In this document: positions 1 to 7,459 of the stretch, one piece after another
Layout: every line of letters begins with the position of its first letter
How positions within the stretch are numbered: position 1 is the stretch's first letter
NCBI GenBank assembly: GCA_036260105.1
Contig: DATAAN010000061.1
Coordinates: forward strand, 1 to 34,354
DNA: 34,354 bases
Source: JAJCYE01 sp036260105
Lineage (GTDB): Bacteria; Actinomycetota; CADDZG01; JAHWKV01
Direction: 5' to 3'
Translations under genes and position numbers: made by a program
Notes under the pieces: model-generated
What the model was told of the DNA's origin: nothing
The model's database searches: none
What the model saw: only the letters and a program-made list of their open reading frames with translations

Positions 1-434
1 TGCTGGACCTGTTCGCCGGATCCGGCGGCCTGGGCATCGAGGCGCTGTCCAGGGGGGCGAGCCGGGCCACCTTCGTGGAGGCGAACCCGGACGCGGTTGC
101 CATGATCAAGTCCAACCTCGCGCTGACGGGGCTCGCAGACCGCGCCGAGGTCATCCGGCAGAAGGCCGAGAGCTTTGCCGAGGGGTCGCGCTTCCGGCCG
201 CAGGAGACGTTCGACGTCGTCTTCGCCGACCCGCCGTACGAGCTCGGCATCCCCTCGGCGGCGCTGGAGGCTCTGGCCGGCTCGGGCCGGCTCGCGCCCG
301 ACGCATTGGTGGTGGTCGAGGTCTCCTCCCGGCTGGAGGATTTGAATCCGCCGGCCGGATACCGTTTGCTTGAGGTCCGCCGGTACGGCGACTCGAAGCT
401 GCTCTACCTTCAGCCCGAACAAGGAGACCACTGA
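1..434 (+). CDS. rsmD: 16S rRNA (guanine966-N2)-methyltransferase RsmD, 5'-truncated
   Basis: RsmD methylates G966 of 16S rRNA with S-adenosylmethionine during assembly of the small ribosomal subunit. The reading frame is open from base 3. The first residues, LDLFAGSGGLGIEALSRG, are the SAM-binding motif I of class I methyltransferases. FVEANPDA follows as the acidic end of strand 2, and FADPPYELG is the (D/N)PPY catalytic motif typical of this family. The N-terminal part lies outside the window. The internal ATG at 75 would remove the SAM-binding motif, so it is not the start. The stop at 432-434 is one base before the TTG start of coaD, and rsmD-coaD is a widely conserved pair, probably co-transcribed. 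Confidence 0.93.
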   Translation, partial: LDLFAGSGGLGIEALSRGASRATFVEANPDAVAMIKSNLALTGLADRAEVIRQKAESFAEGSRFRPQETFDVVFADPPYELGIPSAALEALAGSGRLAPDALVVVEVSSRLEDLNPPAGYRLLEVRRYGDSKLLYLQPEQGDH

Positions 435-435
435 C

Positions 436-906
436 TTGGCGACCGCCATCTGCCCCGGGTCGTTCGACCCGCCCACCAATGGCCACGTCGACGTGATCCA
501 GCGCGCCTGCAGGCACTTCGACCGGGTCGTGGTGGCGGTCGCGGTGAATCCGGACAAGATCCCGCTGCTATCGGCGGACAAGCGGGTGGAGCTGCTGCGG
601 GAGGTGCTCGGACACCTGGACAACGTGGAGGTCGAGTCGTACGAGGGGTTGCTTGTGAACCTGGCCCGGGAGCGGGGCGCCGGAGTGATAGTGAAGGGCC
701 TGCGGGCGCTGTCGGACGTCGAGCGGGAGCTGCAGATGGCCCAGATGAACTCGGGGCTCTACGGAGCGGTCGACACGTTCTTTGTCACCACCGACCCGCG
801 CTGGAGCTTCGTGTCGTCGAGCCTGGTGAAGGAGGTGGCCGCCTACGGAGGAGACGTCAGCGGTTTGGTTCCGCCGGCGGTGAACCGGCTGCTGAAAGGG
901 CGGTAA
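436..906 (+). CDS. coaD: Phosphopantetheine adenylyltransferase CoaD
   Basis: CoaD transfers AMP from ATP to 4'-phosphopantetheine to give dephospho-CoA, the penultimate step of CoA synthesis in the cytoplasm. I chose the TTG at 436 because AAGGAG (421-426) sits nine bases upstream and the product then begins ATAICPGSFDPPTNGHVDV, as in the family. The ATG at 370 in the same frame would lie deep inside rsmD. The protein is 156 residues, close to the usual 160. The nucleotidyltransferase TxGH motif is TNGH (T14, H17), the region around KGLRALSD matches the phosphopantetheine side, and WSFVSSSLVKEVA is the C-terminal signature (usually SSTLVKE). The 258 bases downstream to the next gene carry no convincing gene; the only signal I propose there is the -10 element at 1153. 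Confidence 0.95.
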   Translation: MATAICPGSFDPPTNGHVDVIQRACRHFDRVVVAVAVNPDKIPLLSADKRVELLREVLGHLDNVEVESYEGLLVNLARERGAGVIVKGLRALSDVERELQMAQMNSGLYGAVDTFFVTTDPRWSFVSSSLVKEVAAYGGDVSGLVPPAVNRLLKGR

Positions 907-1152
907 AGGGCGGAAGACGCTAGCCCCAAGCGCCCCCCGCCCTGACCGCTCTCGTCATCTCAAACCCGCACCCGGTCAAACCGTCCTCGGAAGGGGTAAG
1001 TGCCGGGCCCAGGCTCAAGGCCGAGATCTCAACTTTCAAGTGGCTTTTGTAGCTGGTGGATAATTCCCTCCACGCCCGTACGTAAACATCTGGGGCTAAT
1101 TTCCAATGCCGTTTTCGGGTCGGGAAAAGGTGCGTTCGGCAGTTCGAAGGAC

Positions 1153-1158
1153 TAGTCT
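1153..1158 (+). promoter_or_regulatory. Putative -10 element for a leaderless SepIVA-like transcript
   Basis: TAGTCT matches the actinobacterial -10 pattern TAnnnT and ends six bases before the ATG at 1165. Transcription would therefore begin at or next to the start codon. There is no Shine-Dalgarno sequence before this ATG, which fits a leaderless mRNA. No convincing -35 hexamer is visible. A GATAAT at 1059-1064 is an alternative, more distant -10. Confidence 0.4.
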
Positions 1159-1164
1159 TTACGC

Positions 1165-1704
1165 ATGGGTCTTCTCGAGGACATCGACTCGGTCATTGCC
1201 GAGATCCGGGAGGCGAAGCCGGTTCCCCTGTCGGCCTCCGCGATGATCAACAAGAAGTCGGTTCTCGCCAAATTGGAGCGGATCCGCCGAAATGCGCCGG
1301 ACGAGCTTCACCAGGCCCGGTACGTGATGCAGGACCGGGACGGGCTGCTCACCGGCGCCCAGGCCGAGATAGAGCAGCTCCGGGCTCAGGCGTACGCCGA
1401 GCGGGACAAGCTGGTCTCCCGCACCGAGATCGTCGCCGCGGCCAGCCGCGAGGCCGACAAGATAATCGAGGAGTCCAAGAAGCGAGCGCGCCAGATCCGC
1501 GTCGAAGCCGAGGACTACGTCGACGCGAAGCTCGCCAGCTTCGAGGTCGTGCTGCAGAAGACGCTGGGCGCGGTGACCCGGGGTCGTGAGTCCCTCCGGG
1601 GCCGGCTGGACGTCGCCGGCCAGCAGGTCCCCACCGACGCCCCCGGCGAGGTGACCGATCCCAGGATCGATATCAGGAACACCGGCAGCATCAATCGCGT
1701 TTAG
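1165..1704 (+). CDS. SepIVA/DivIVA-like coiled-coil cell-division protein
   Basis: This 179-residue cytoplasmic protein resembles the actinobacterial DivIVA-like family that includes mycobacterial SepIVA (Rv2927c), an essential division factor encoded just upstream of DUF177 and rnc in Mycobacterium. Here it also directly precedes DUF177, rpmF and rnc, which supports the assignment. Residues about 1-65 (GLLEDIDSVIAEIREAKPVP, then a helical ELHQARYVMQDRDGLL) look like the N-terminal domain. Residues about 65-150 are a long charged heptad-like coil (AEIEQLRAQAYAERDKL, ESKKRARQIRVEAEDYVDAK) also reminiscent of ATP-synthase b subunits. The C-terminal 30 residues are polar and probably disordered. 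It is shorter than SepIVA of mycobacteria (about 245). Family membership is likely; the division role is inferred from homologue and context. Confidence 0.7.
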   Translation: MGLLEDIDSVIAEIREAKPVPLSASAMINKKSVLAKLERIRRNAPDELHQARYVMQDRDGLLTGAQAEIEQLRAQAYAERDKLVSRTEIVAAASREADKIIEESKKRARQIRVEAEDYVDAKLASFEVVLQKTLGAVTRGRESLRGRLDVAGQQVPTDAPGEVTDPRIDIRNTGSINRV

Positions 1705-1801
1705 TCTGGATGTACGCCCCGGGAGCGGCCCGAGGCGCAAATCTGCGCGCGGAAACCGGGTTTGATAACCTCAATCGCGCTCGTCCAAGGCGGCCAAATC
1801 C

Positions 1802-2344
1802 ATGCAATGGTTGGAAGTCGACGTATCGAGTCTGGCCGGAAACCCTGGATCGACCAGGGAGCTGTCCTCGTCGGGGACCGTGGAAGGGTTCCGGAGCGGT
1901 ATGGGTTGGGTCGAGGACGAGGACCCCGTCCACATCGACCTTTTGTTGCGTAGCGCCGGCGACGGAATCGAGGTGACCGGCGATGCGTGGGGCAAGCTGC
2001 ACCTCAGCTGCTCCCGCTGCCTGATCGAGTTCGTTCAGGATTTCCAGCTTCAGCTGAACGAGAAGTTCTGGTTCGACCCGGCGGCGGCGGAGGCCGAGGA
2101 AGGTTACGAGGTACGGGACCACGTCATCGACCTGGAGCCGATGCTGAGGGACGCGATAGTCCTCAGCATCCCGATGACTCCGGTCCATGCCGAGGACTGC
2201 AAGGGTCTGTGCCCGGAGTGCGGCGCCGACCTGAACACCTCGGACTGCGGTCACGCCGAGCAGAAGGTGGACGTCCGCTGGGCGCCGCTGCAGAAGTTGA
2301 TGGCGTCGCAATTGGGTGGCGACAACGAAGAAGTGGAGAGATAG
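1802..2344 (+). CDS. DUF177 (YceD-family) protein preceding rpmF
   Basis: This 180-residue YceD/DUF177 protein sits directly upstream of rpmF, as in most bacteria. The family has been linked to accumulation of 23S rRNA or large-subunit assembly, and the yceD-rpmF pairing is one of the most conserved gene pairs known. Visible cysteines are CSRCL (about residue 75) and a C-terminal set, CKGLCPECGADLN...C, which probably binds a metal. Acidic residues (EAEEGYEV) separate the two halves. The ATG at 1802 is used because the protein then begins MQWLEVDVSSL, matching the usual family start; the upstream AAGG is a weak ribosome site. Its TAG stop (2342-2344) is immediately followed by the rpmF ATG with no gap, indicating coupled translation. 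Confidence 0.88.
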   Translation: MQWLEVDVSSLAGNPGSTRELSSSGTVEGFRSGMGWVEDEDPVHIDLLLRSAGDGIEVTGDAWGKLHLSCSRCLIEFVQDFQLQLNEKFWFDPAAAEAEEGYEVRDHVIDLEPMLRDAIVLSIPMTPVHAEDCKGLCPECGADLNTSDCGHAEQKVDVRWAPLQKLMASQLGGDNEEVER

Positions 2345-2521
2345 ATGCCCGTACCGAAGAGAAGGAAGTCTCGCTCGACTACCCGCCATCGCAAGGCGCA
2401 GTGGAAGCTGTCCGTGCCCGGCCGGTCCACCTGCCCCCAGTGCCACGCCCCCAAGGCCTCGCACCGGGTGTGCGGAAACTGCGGCTATTACGACGGCCGT
2501 GAGGTAGTCGAAGTCGAGTAG
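2345..2521 (+). CDS. rpmF: 50S ribosomal protein L32 (bL32)
   Basis: The 58-residue product starts MPVPKRRKSRSTTRHRKAQW, the standard N-terminus of bL32. It carries two CxxC pairs (CPQC and CGNC), so this is the zinc-binding (C+) form rather than the cysteine-free paralogue that some actinobacteria induce under zinc limitation. The C-terminal GYYDGREVVEVE matches the family. The start follows the DUF177 stop directly with no intergenic base, so translation is probably coupled. Confidence 0.97.
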   Translation: MPVPKRRKSRSTTRHRKAQWKLSVPGRSTCPQCHAPKASHRVCGNCGYYDGREVVEVE

Positions 2522-2537
2522 CGCCCTCAACCTCTAG

Positions 2538-3257
2538 ATGGACGGCACCGAACCACCGGCTCAGCCTGCGGCCAGCCTTCTCGCCCGCCTGGGAGTCGGC
2601 TGTTCCGACACGCCCCTCCTGGAGATGGCCCTCTCGCACCGCTCCTTCGCCTTCGAGAGGAAGGGCGCGGCGAACAACGAGCGGCTGGAGTTCCTGGGGG
2701 ACGCGGTGCTCGGACTGGTCGTTACCGACATGATCTTCAAGGGCTTCCCGGACCTGCCCGAGGGCGACATGGCCAAGCTCCGCTCGAGCTCGGTCAACAT
2801 GGCGGTGCTCGCGGACGTCGCCCGCTCCGTCGGTCTCGGACAGGAGCTCTTCCTCGGGCGCGGCGAGGAGCTGTCCGGTGGCCGGAACAAGGACTCGATC
2901 CTGGCCGACGCCTTCGAAGCCGTCCTCGGCGCCCTCTACCTGGACTGCGGCCTGGAGGAGACCGCGGCGGTGATACGCCGGCTGTTCTCCCGCCACATCA
3001 ACGAGCTTGTCGACCGTGGCGTGGTGCGCGACTTCAAGACGAACCTGCAGGAGATGTCGGTCCAGCTCCTCGGCGGCCCCCCGGAGTACCGGGTCTCGGC
3101 GTTCGGGCCGGATCACGACAAGCGCTTCGAGGCGGAGGTGTACCTCAACGGTAGCCACCGCGGCTCGGGGACCGGCCGCTCCAAGAAGCAGGCGGAGCAG
3201 GCGGCGGCCAGAGAGGCGCTCGAGTACCTCTCCACCGCTTACAGCACCCTCAGCTAG
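2538..3257 (+). CDS. rnc: Ribonuclease III
   Basis: RNase III cleaves double-stranded RNA and processes the 30S rRNA precursor and some mRNAs. The 239-residue protein has the catalytic signature NERLEFLGDAVLGLVVTD at about residues 50-67, with the two acidic clusters (E/D of NERLEFLGD, and DAFEAVLGALYLD at about 120) that bind magnesium. The C-terminal third (DFKTNLQEMSVQLLG through SKKQAEQAAAREAL) is a double-stranded-RNA-binding domain. Length is normal. It lies 16 bases after rpmF and 11 bases before mutM, in one probable operon. No good Shine-Dalgarno precedes the ATG. Confidence 0.97.
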   Translation: MDGTEPPAQPAASLLARLGVGCSDTPLLEMALSHRSFAFERKGAANNERLEFLGDAVLGLVVTDMIFKGFPDLPEGDMAKLRSSSVNMAVLADVARSVGLGQELFLGRGEELSGGRNKDSILADAFEAVLGALYLDCGLEETAAVIRRLFSRHINELVDRGVVRDFKTNLQEMSVQLLGGPPEYRVSAFGPDHDKRFEAEVYLNGSHRGSGTGRSKKQAEQAAAREALEYLSTAYSTLS

Positions 3258-3268
3258 CCGGGCGTCCG

Positions 3269-4114
3269 ATGCCCGAGCTTCCCGAGGTCGAGGTCATCCG
3301 GCGGGACCTGCTCCCCGAGGTGACCGGCCGCGCGATTGCGAATGCGACCGTGCGCGACATCCCGAACTCGCCCCGGGTGATCCGGCGCCACGGGTCGCCG
3401 GCCGAGTTCACCGAGCCGCTTGCCGGGCGCACCATCCACCGGCTGGAGCGGCGGGGCAAGTACCTGCTGTTCCACCTGGACGACTTCGCCGTCCTCGTCG
3501 TGCACCTGGGCATGGCGGGCCAGCTCATCCTGAGCGACGAGGACCAGCCCCTCGCCAGGCACACCCACGTGCTGCTGGACTTCGCCGGCGGAGGGCAGCT
3601 GCGCTACGTCGATCCGCGCACCTTTGGCGAGATGTTCGTCACCGAGGAGAGCGAGCTCGGCGAGATACCCGAGCTCTTCCGGCTGGGGCTGGACCCGCTG
3701 GTCCACGACGTGCCGGTGCAGTTCCTGGCGGAGACATTCGGCCGGCGGAAGACCCGGGCCAAGCCGCTTCTCATGGACCAGACGTTCCTCTGCGGACTCG
3801 GCAACATCTACTCCGATGAGGTCCTGTTCCTGGCCGGCGTCAGGCACGACCGCCCGACCGTCGCCGTAACCGCGGAGGAGATCGGCCGGATGCAACGGGC
3901 GATCCCCCGGGTGCTGAAGGAGTCGATCGAGCACCGCGGGTCCTCCATTGCCGACGAGCAGTACCGGGACGCCTACGGCGAGGTGGGCGGATACCAGCAC
4001 CGGCTCAGGGTCTACGGGCGGGAGAACCAGCCCTGCGTCAGGTGCGGGACGCCGATCCAGAGGGGTCGGTGGGGCAACCGCTCCAGCTTCTTCTGCCCCA
4101 GCTGCCAGACGTAG
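3269..4114 (+). CDS. mutM: Formamidopyrimidine-DNA glycosylase (MutM/Fpg)
   Basis: Fpg excises 8-oxoguanine and other oxidised purines and nicks the abasic site by beta/delta elimination. The N-terminus MPELPEVEVIRRDL exposes the catalytic Pro and Glu after Met removal. The conserved lysine is in RLERRGKYLLF (about residue 58). The helix-two-turn-helix region includes QTFLCGLGNIYSDEVLF. The C-terminal zinc finger is complete, with CVRCG and CPSC, and the finger arginine in NRSSFFCPSCQ. At 281 residues its length is typical. Its position right after rnc matches actinobacterial genomes. Confidence 0.96.
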   Translation: MPELPEVEVIRRDLLPEVTGRAIANATVRDIPNSPRVIRRHGSPAEFTEPLAGRTIHRLERRGKYLLFHLDDFAVLVVHLGMAGQLILSDEDQPLARHTHVLLDFAGGGQLRYVDPRTFGEMFVTEESELGEIPELFRLGLDPLVHDVPVQFLAETFGRRKTRAKPLLMDQTFLCGLGNIYSDEVLFLAGVRHDRPTVAVTAEEIGRMQRAIPRVLKESIEHRGSSIADEQYRDAYGEVGGYQHRLRVYGRENQPCVRCGTPIQRGRWGNRSSFFCPSCQT

Positions 4115-4276
4115 GACGGCGATTGGAACACCTCGATTCCTCTCGCCGGCGCCGGGCTTTGGATGCGTCGAGACCTCGTCGCCTCTGCGCTGGTTTGAGC
4201 CGCTCCCCTTCGGGCAAATGGTCTCCTGTCAAAAAAGCTCTCACCAAAGGCGTGGGACAAGTGAGCGGAGGCGACA

Positions 4277-4480
4277 ATGCGAAAGTTCTTCCTATCGGCC
4301 TGCCTGGCCGCAATTCTGTGCCTTGGGGTCGCCTCGGCGGCCTTGGCCCAGACTGAAGCACCGGCCGCCGAGCAAGACGACGGTGACGGTGACAAGACCG
4401 GTCTCCTCGGACTCTTGGGTCTGGCAGGCCTGGCCGGCCTGGCGAAACGTCCGAACAACGACCGCCGGGACGTTCGGTAG
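4277..4480 (+). CDS. Small exported protein with WGxxGxxG-like C-terminal tail
   Basis: This 67-residue protein has a clear signal peptide (MRKFF then a hydrophobic core ending ALAQ, cleavage near residue 25) and a strong ribosome site GGAGG (4267-4271, five bases before the ATG). The mature part is only about 40 residues: an acidic linker (EAPAAEQDDGDGDK), then TGLLGLLGLAGLAGLAKRP and a polar end. The glycine/leucine periodicity followed by a basic cluster is like the WGxxGxxG-type tails found on very small exported proteins, although the tryptophan is replaced by Thr. Such tails may be membrane-inserted or recognised by a processing system, which is not established here. It stands alone between mutM and a strong terminator. 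Function unknown. Confidence 0.7.
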   Translation: MRKFFLSACLAAILCLGVASAALAQTEAPAAEQDDGDGDKTGLLGLLGLAGLAGLAKRPNNDRRDVR

Positions 4481-4539
4481 CGGAACCGGATCACTAAGCC
4501 CCGACCGCTGGCCGGTCAGGGCATTGCAGTAAACGTTAG

Positions 4540-4583
4540 AGACCCCGTAGGGCTGCGCAACAGCTCTGCGGGGTCTTTGCTTT
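4540..4583 (+). terminator. Strong intrinsic terminator after the small exported protein gene
   Basis: AGACCCCGTAGGGCT (4540-4554) pairs with AGCTCTGCGGGGTCT (4562-4576) over 15 positions, with only G-U type wobbles in the middle, across a seven-base loop. The T-rich tail TTTGCTTT follows. This is the best rho-independent terminator in the window. The rest of 4481-4760 shows no gene. Confidence 0.85.
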
Positions 4584-4760
4584 GACCGGCGTTGTCATTT
4601 GGCTGGCGAGTTGCTCCAAGCTGGAGCCCGGGCTCGCCGTTGGCCGAGGAGCCGCATAAGGCCCTGATCTGAAGAATAAGTGCGTCGGAGTTAGGGTCCG
4701 TGTCGGAGGGCCGGCTGCCAAGGCGGCTTCGGGTCGGCCCTTAAGGGCTTCCCGCCCGCT

Positions 4761-5429
4761 TCAGCCCCTCCCTGGGGAAGGCAGGTGTCTCAGGAACCAG
4801 TCGCCGGCCGCGGAGCTCACCGCCTCCAGCGCCCCCGGCTCCTCGAACAGGTGTGTCGCCCCCGGGATGACCTGCAGCTCGGCCGGGCACTCCAGCCGCG
4901 TCTGTGCCTGCCGGTTGAGGTCTAGGACGACGTCGTCCCGGCCGCCTACAAGGAGCAGGGTCGGCGCTGAGACTTGGGGAAGGAAGTCGCCCGCCAGATC
5001 AGGCCGGCCCCCGCGGGAGACGATGGCTCCGATGCCCTCCGGCTTGAGCGCCGCCGCGATGAGGGCCGCCGCCGCGCCGGTGCTGGCCCCGAAGTAGCCG
5101 ATCGCAACGCCGGGGAGCGAGGGGTGGTCCGCCGTCCACTCCGCCGCGGCGGCGAGCCGCTCCGCGAGCAGGCGCACGTCGAACCTGAGGTGCCGGGTGC
5201 GCAGGTCGACCTGCTCCTCGTCCTCCGTGAGCAGGTCGACAAGCAGAGTGGCAAGACCGCGATCGTTCAGGGCTGAAGCGACCGCCCGGTTGCGGGGGCT
5301 GTGGCGGCTGCTTCCGCTGCCGTGGGCAAATACGACCACCCCCCTGGGCGAGCCGGGCGCCACCAGGTCGCCGGAGAGGTGGACTCCGCCGGCCGGGATC
5401 GTCACCGACTGTGAAGTACCGGTCGCCAT
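4761..5429 (-). CDS. Dienelactone-hydrolase-like alpha/beta hydrolase
   Basis: This is a cytoplasmic alpha/beta hydrolase of 222 residues without a signal peptide. The oxyanion-hole region is VVFAHGSGSSRHSPRN, the nucleophile elbow is GASTG (in GYFGASTGAAAA), the catalytic aspartate is in GGRDDVV and the histidine in GATHLFEEPG, so the triad is complete. This subgroup is often found fused or adjacent to phosphoribosyltransferase domains in actinobacteria, but none is present here. The substrate cannot be read from the sequence. The gene is divergent from the next hydrolase, with 49 bases between the two start codons that must hold both promoters. Confidence 0.8.
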   Translation of the reverse strand: MATGTSQSVTIPAGGVHLSGDLVAPGSPRGVVVFAHGSGSSRHSPRNRAVASALNDRGLATLLVDLLTEDEEQVDLRTRHLRFDVRLLAERLAAAAEWTADHPSLPGVAIGYFGASTGAAAALIAAALKPEGIGAIVSRGGRPDLAGDFLPQVSAPTLLLVGGRDDVVLDLNRQAQTRLECPAELQVIPGATHLFEEPGALEAVSSAAGDWFLRHLPSPGRG

Positions 5430-5478
5430 GTCCGGTATCTACCCCGAATCGACCGGCCGGATCGGACAGAATTGCCCG

Positions 5479-6156
5479 ATGACCAGCGAGTCCGTTTCCC
5501 TCGATGCCGGCGAGCTCAGGGTGCAGGCCGAGGTCGACGCGCCGGAGGGCAAGCCTGCCGCCTGCTTCTTGCTGACCCATGGGGCGGGCGGGGACCGCAA
5601 CACTGCGGGCCTCCGGGCGCTGGCCGAAGGCCTGGCCGCCGCCGGGTCGCTCGTCGTACGTCCGGACCTGCCCTACCGGGCGGCGGGCCGATCGTCCCCG
5701 CCCCTGGCCGAAAGGTCGGTTCCGGGCTTCCTCCGCATCTACGAATCGGCGCGGGAGATGTTTGGAGGAGCCCGGTGGATCGCCGGTGGCAGGTCGTACG
5801 GGGGCAGGGTCGCTTCGATGGCGGTAGCCCAAGGCCTCGACGCGGCGGGGCTCCTTCTCTGGTCCTACCCGCTGCACCGGCCGGGCGATCCGTCGCAGCC
5901 CCGCGTCGCCCACTGGCGCCGGATCAAGGTCCCGACGTTGTTCCTGGAGGGCACCAGGGACCCGTTCTGCGACCCCGCCACCTTCGCGAGGCACCTGCCG
6001 GAGCTGGGCGTCGAGCCGCTGGTCCACTTCGTCGAGGGGGGTGACCACAGCCTCAAGGTGGCGAAAGCCAACGCCCCCGACGGCAAAGGACGATCCGAGG
6101 CCTCGGTGGTGGCGACGCTGGTCCCGGTGATCCGCGACTGGGTGCAGACCCTCTAG
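5479..6156 (+). CDS. TEX30/KANL3-type alpha/beta hydrolase
   Basis: A 225-residue alpha/beta hydrolase. Features visible are the oxyanion-hole strand LLTHGAGGDRN, the nucleophile in AGGRSYGGRVAS, the aspartate in EGTRDPFC, and the histidine in VEGGDHSLKV. The GRSxGG and GGDHSL motifs are characteristic of the bacterial relatives of TEX30/KAT8-regulatory-NSL3 proteins (PF20408-like). The ATG at 5479 is chosen because the frame upstream of it overlaps the divergent hydrolase gene and has no hydrolase-like sequence. The stop overlaps the stop of the convergent phosphoglycerate mutase gene within CTAG (6153-6156). The substrate is unknown; the family is fairly certain. Confidence 0.8.
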   Translation: MTSESVSLDAGELRVQAEVDAPEGKPAACFLLTHGAGGDRNTAGLRALAEGLAAAGSLVVRPDLPYRAAGRSSPPLAERSVPGFLRIYESAREMFGGARWIAGGRSYGGRVASMAVAQGLDAAGLLLWSYPLHRPGDPSQPRVAHWRRIKVPTLFLEGTRDPFCDPATFARHLPELGVEPLVHFVEGGDHSLKVAKANAPDGKGRSEASVVATLVPVIRDWVQTL

Positions 6157-7352
6157 GCTCCGAAAGTCGAGAGCCGGCCGGCGGCGCCCAGCATGAAGGC
6201 CATCAGGTCCTTGGCGAGCTGGTAGCCGAAGGCGCCGTGGCGGGCGGCCTCCTCGTCGAAGCGGTCGACCCCGTCGACTCCCACCCGAGGGCCCCACATC
6301 AAAAAAGGGACCGGATGCCACGAGTGTCCCCGCAGCGGGGCCGGAGTGGCGTGGTCGCCGGTCACGCACAGCACATCCGGGTTGAGAGCGAGGATGTCCG
6401 GGATGGTCCGGTCCACCTGCTCGATGGCTGCGACCTTGCGTTCGAAGTCGCCGTCCTCGCCGGCCGAGTCGGTGGCCTTCTGGTGCATAAAGAAGAAGTC
6501 GTAGTCGTCCCAGGAGGCCTGGAGGTCCTTGACCGTCTCCTCCCAACCCGCGGTCTCCGGCGGCACCTCCATGCCGACGATCTTCGACAGCCCCCGGTAC
6601 ATCGGGTAGCTGGCGATTCCGCGGGCCCGGAGCAGGTAGCGGAACTGGAAGGGCTGGATGTCCCGGAGGGTGTCGAAGCCCCGAAGGAGCAGGAAGTTCG
6701 CCTTCTCATTGGCGAGAACCATCTTCACCTGCTCGAGGAACCGCTCCAGCAGCAGCGCGGTGCCGGCCGCCTCGGGGCTCCGGGGTGTCGGGGGGTTGGG
6801 CGTGACGCCGACAACCCCGGGATCGGTGTCCCTTAGGTCCGCCGACAGACCCATGCCCCGAAGGACGAGCAGCGCGCGGTGGTCCCTCTCGGTTTCCAGG
6901 AAGAACTCGACCTCGCCCTCCATCTTCACGTTTTCCCGGATGAGGCTGCACAGCCGCTCGTTGGTCTCGGTAGAGATGCGGCCCGCACGCCGGTCGACGA
7001 TGCGGCCGTCGGGGTCGAGGGTGCAGAAGTTCACCCGAGCCGCCACGTCACCGGAGTGAAGGTTGAAGGCGACGCCGGCTGCGGAGAGGGCGCCCCGGCC
7101 GAGCAGGTACTCCACCGGGTCGTAGCCGAACAAGGCCATGTGCCCCGCGCCGCTTCCCGGCGTGATTCCGGGGCCGACGACGGTGTGCACTCCGGACGAC
7201 CCGGCGGCGGCGAGGCGGTCCAGGTTGGGCGTGTCTGCCTCCGCCAGCTCCGACCCCCGCTCAGGCGTGCGCAGGCCGCCCAGGCCGTCCATCACTACGA
7301 GGACGATCTTGGTGTCCGCCTTGCGGGCGAGGGAGGGCACGAGCTCAATCAC
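6153..7352 (-). CDS. apgM: 2,3-bisphosphoglycerate-independent phosphoglycerate mutase, archaeal type (ApgM)
   Basis: ApgM interconverts 3- and 2-phosphoglycerate in glycolysis and gluconeogenesis without 2,3-bisphosphoglycerate. The 399-residue protein belongs to the alkaline-phosphatase superfamily. KIVLVVMDGLGG holds the first metal-binding aspartate, ADTPNLDRLAA follows, and GITPGSGAGHMALFGYDP contains the phosphorylated serine. DYDFFFMHQKATDSAGEDG and VLCVTGDHATPAPLRGHSWHPVPFLMWG supply the remaining metal ligands (D, H, D, H, H). The length fits the archaeal-type family (about 400) rather than GpmI (about 510). The GTG start (7350-7352) is preceded six bases upstream by a TATAGT -10 element, suggesting a leaderless mRNA. 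Archaeal-type enzymes also occur in several bacterial phyla, so no recent transfer is implied. Confidence 0.93.
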   Translation of the reverse strand: MIELVPSLARKADTKIVLVVMDGLGGLRTPERGSELAEADTPNLDRLAAAGSSGVHTVVGPGITPGSGAGHMALFGYDPVEYLLGRGALSAAGVAFNLHSGDVAARVNFCTLDPDGRIVDRRAGRISTETNERLCSLIRENVKMEGEVEFFLETERDHRALLVLRGMGLSADLRDTDPGVVGVTPNPPTPRSPEAAGTALLLERFLEQVKMVLANEKANFLLLRGFDTLRDIQPFQFRYLLRARGIASYPMYRGLSKIVGMEVPPETAGWEETVKDLQASWDDYDFFFMHQKATDSAGEDGDFERKVAAIEQVDRTIPDILALNPDVLCVTGDHATPAPLRGHSWHPVPFLMWGPRVGVDGVDRFDEEAARHGAFGYQLAKDLMAFMLGAAGRLSTFGA

Positions 7353-7358
7353 AGCGCA

Positions 7359-7364
7359 ACTATA
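7359..7364 (-). promoter_or_regulatory. -10 element for leaderless apgM
   Basis: On the minus strand TATAGT ends six bases before the GTG of the phosphoglycerate mutase gene, and no Shine-Dalgarno exists in between. This is the spacing expected if transcription begins at the start codon. No clear -35 hexamer is seen. The 107-base divergent gap also contains TACCAT at 7442-7447 on the plus strand, a candidate -10 for smc. Confidence 0.5.
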
Positions 7365-7459
7365 GAGGCCGAGTGTTAATGGCGGTTTAACGGCCCGTTG
7401 GCCAGCGGCGGCAATTCCCCGGGGGGCCCCGGTACGCCTGATACCATCGAGCCCCAGGT

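Noticed and set aside
907..1164. Small RNA or extra gene in the 258-base gap after coaD
   Set aside because: No open frame with a ribosome site and no convincing structured RNA; only weak promoter-like boxes are visible.
1691..2530. 279-codon minus-strand frame over DUF177/rpmF
   Set aside because: DUF177 and L32 are unmistakable on the plus strand; the minus frame has no family resemblance.
4115..4276. Possible riboswitch upstream of the small exported protein (CTCAC/GTGAG pairing near 4243-4265)
   Set aside because: The pairing is short and no conserved riboswitch core could be recognised.
4592..4615. Third PafBC-like motif (TTGTCATTT)
   Set aside because: The position eight bases further on is AGTTGC, not TAnnnT, and no plus-strand gene starts nearby.
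5197..5478. Longer N-terminus for the TEX30-like hydrolase
   Set aside because: This part overlaps the divergent hydrolase gene and its sequence is an Arg/Ser-rich shadow; the ATG at 5479 gives the complete alpha/beta hydrolase.
4999..6546. 515-codon minus-strand open frame across both hydrolase genes
   Set aside because: It overlaps three genes with recognisable catalytic motifs in other frames and has an Arg/Gly-rich composition typical of a GC-rich shadow.
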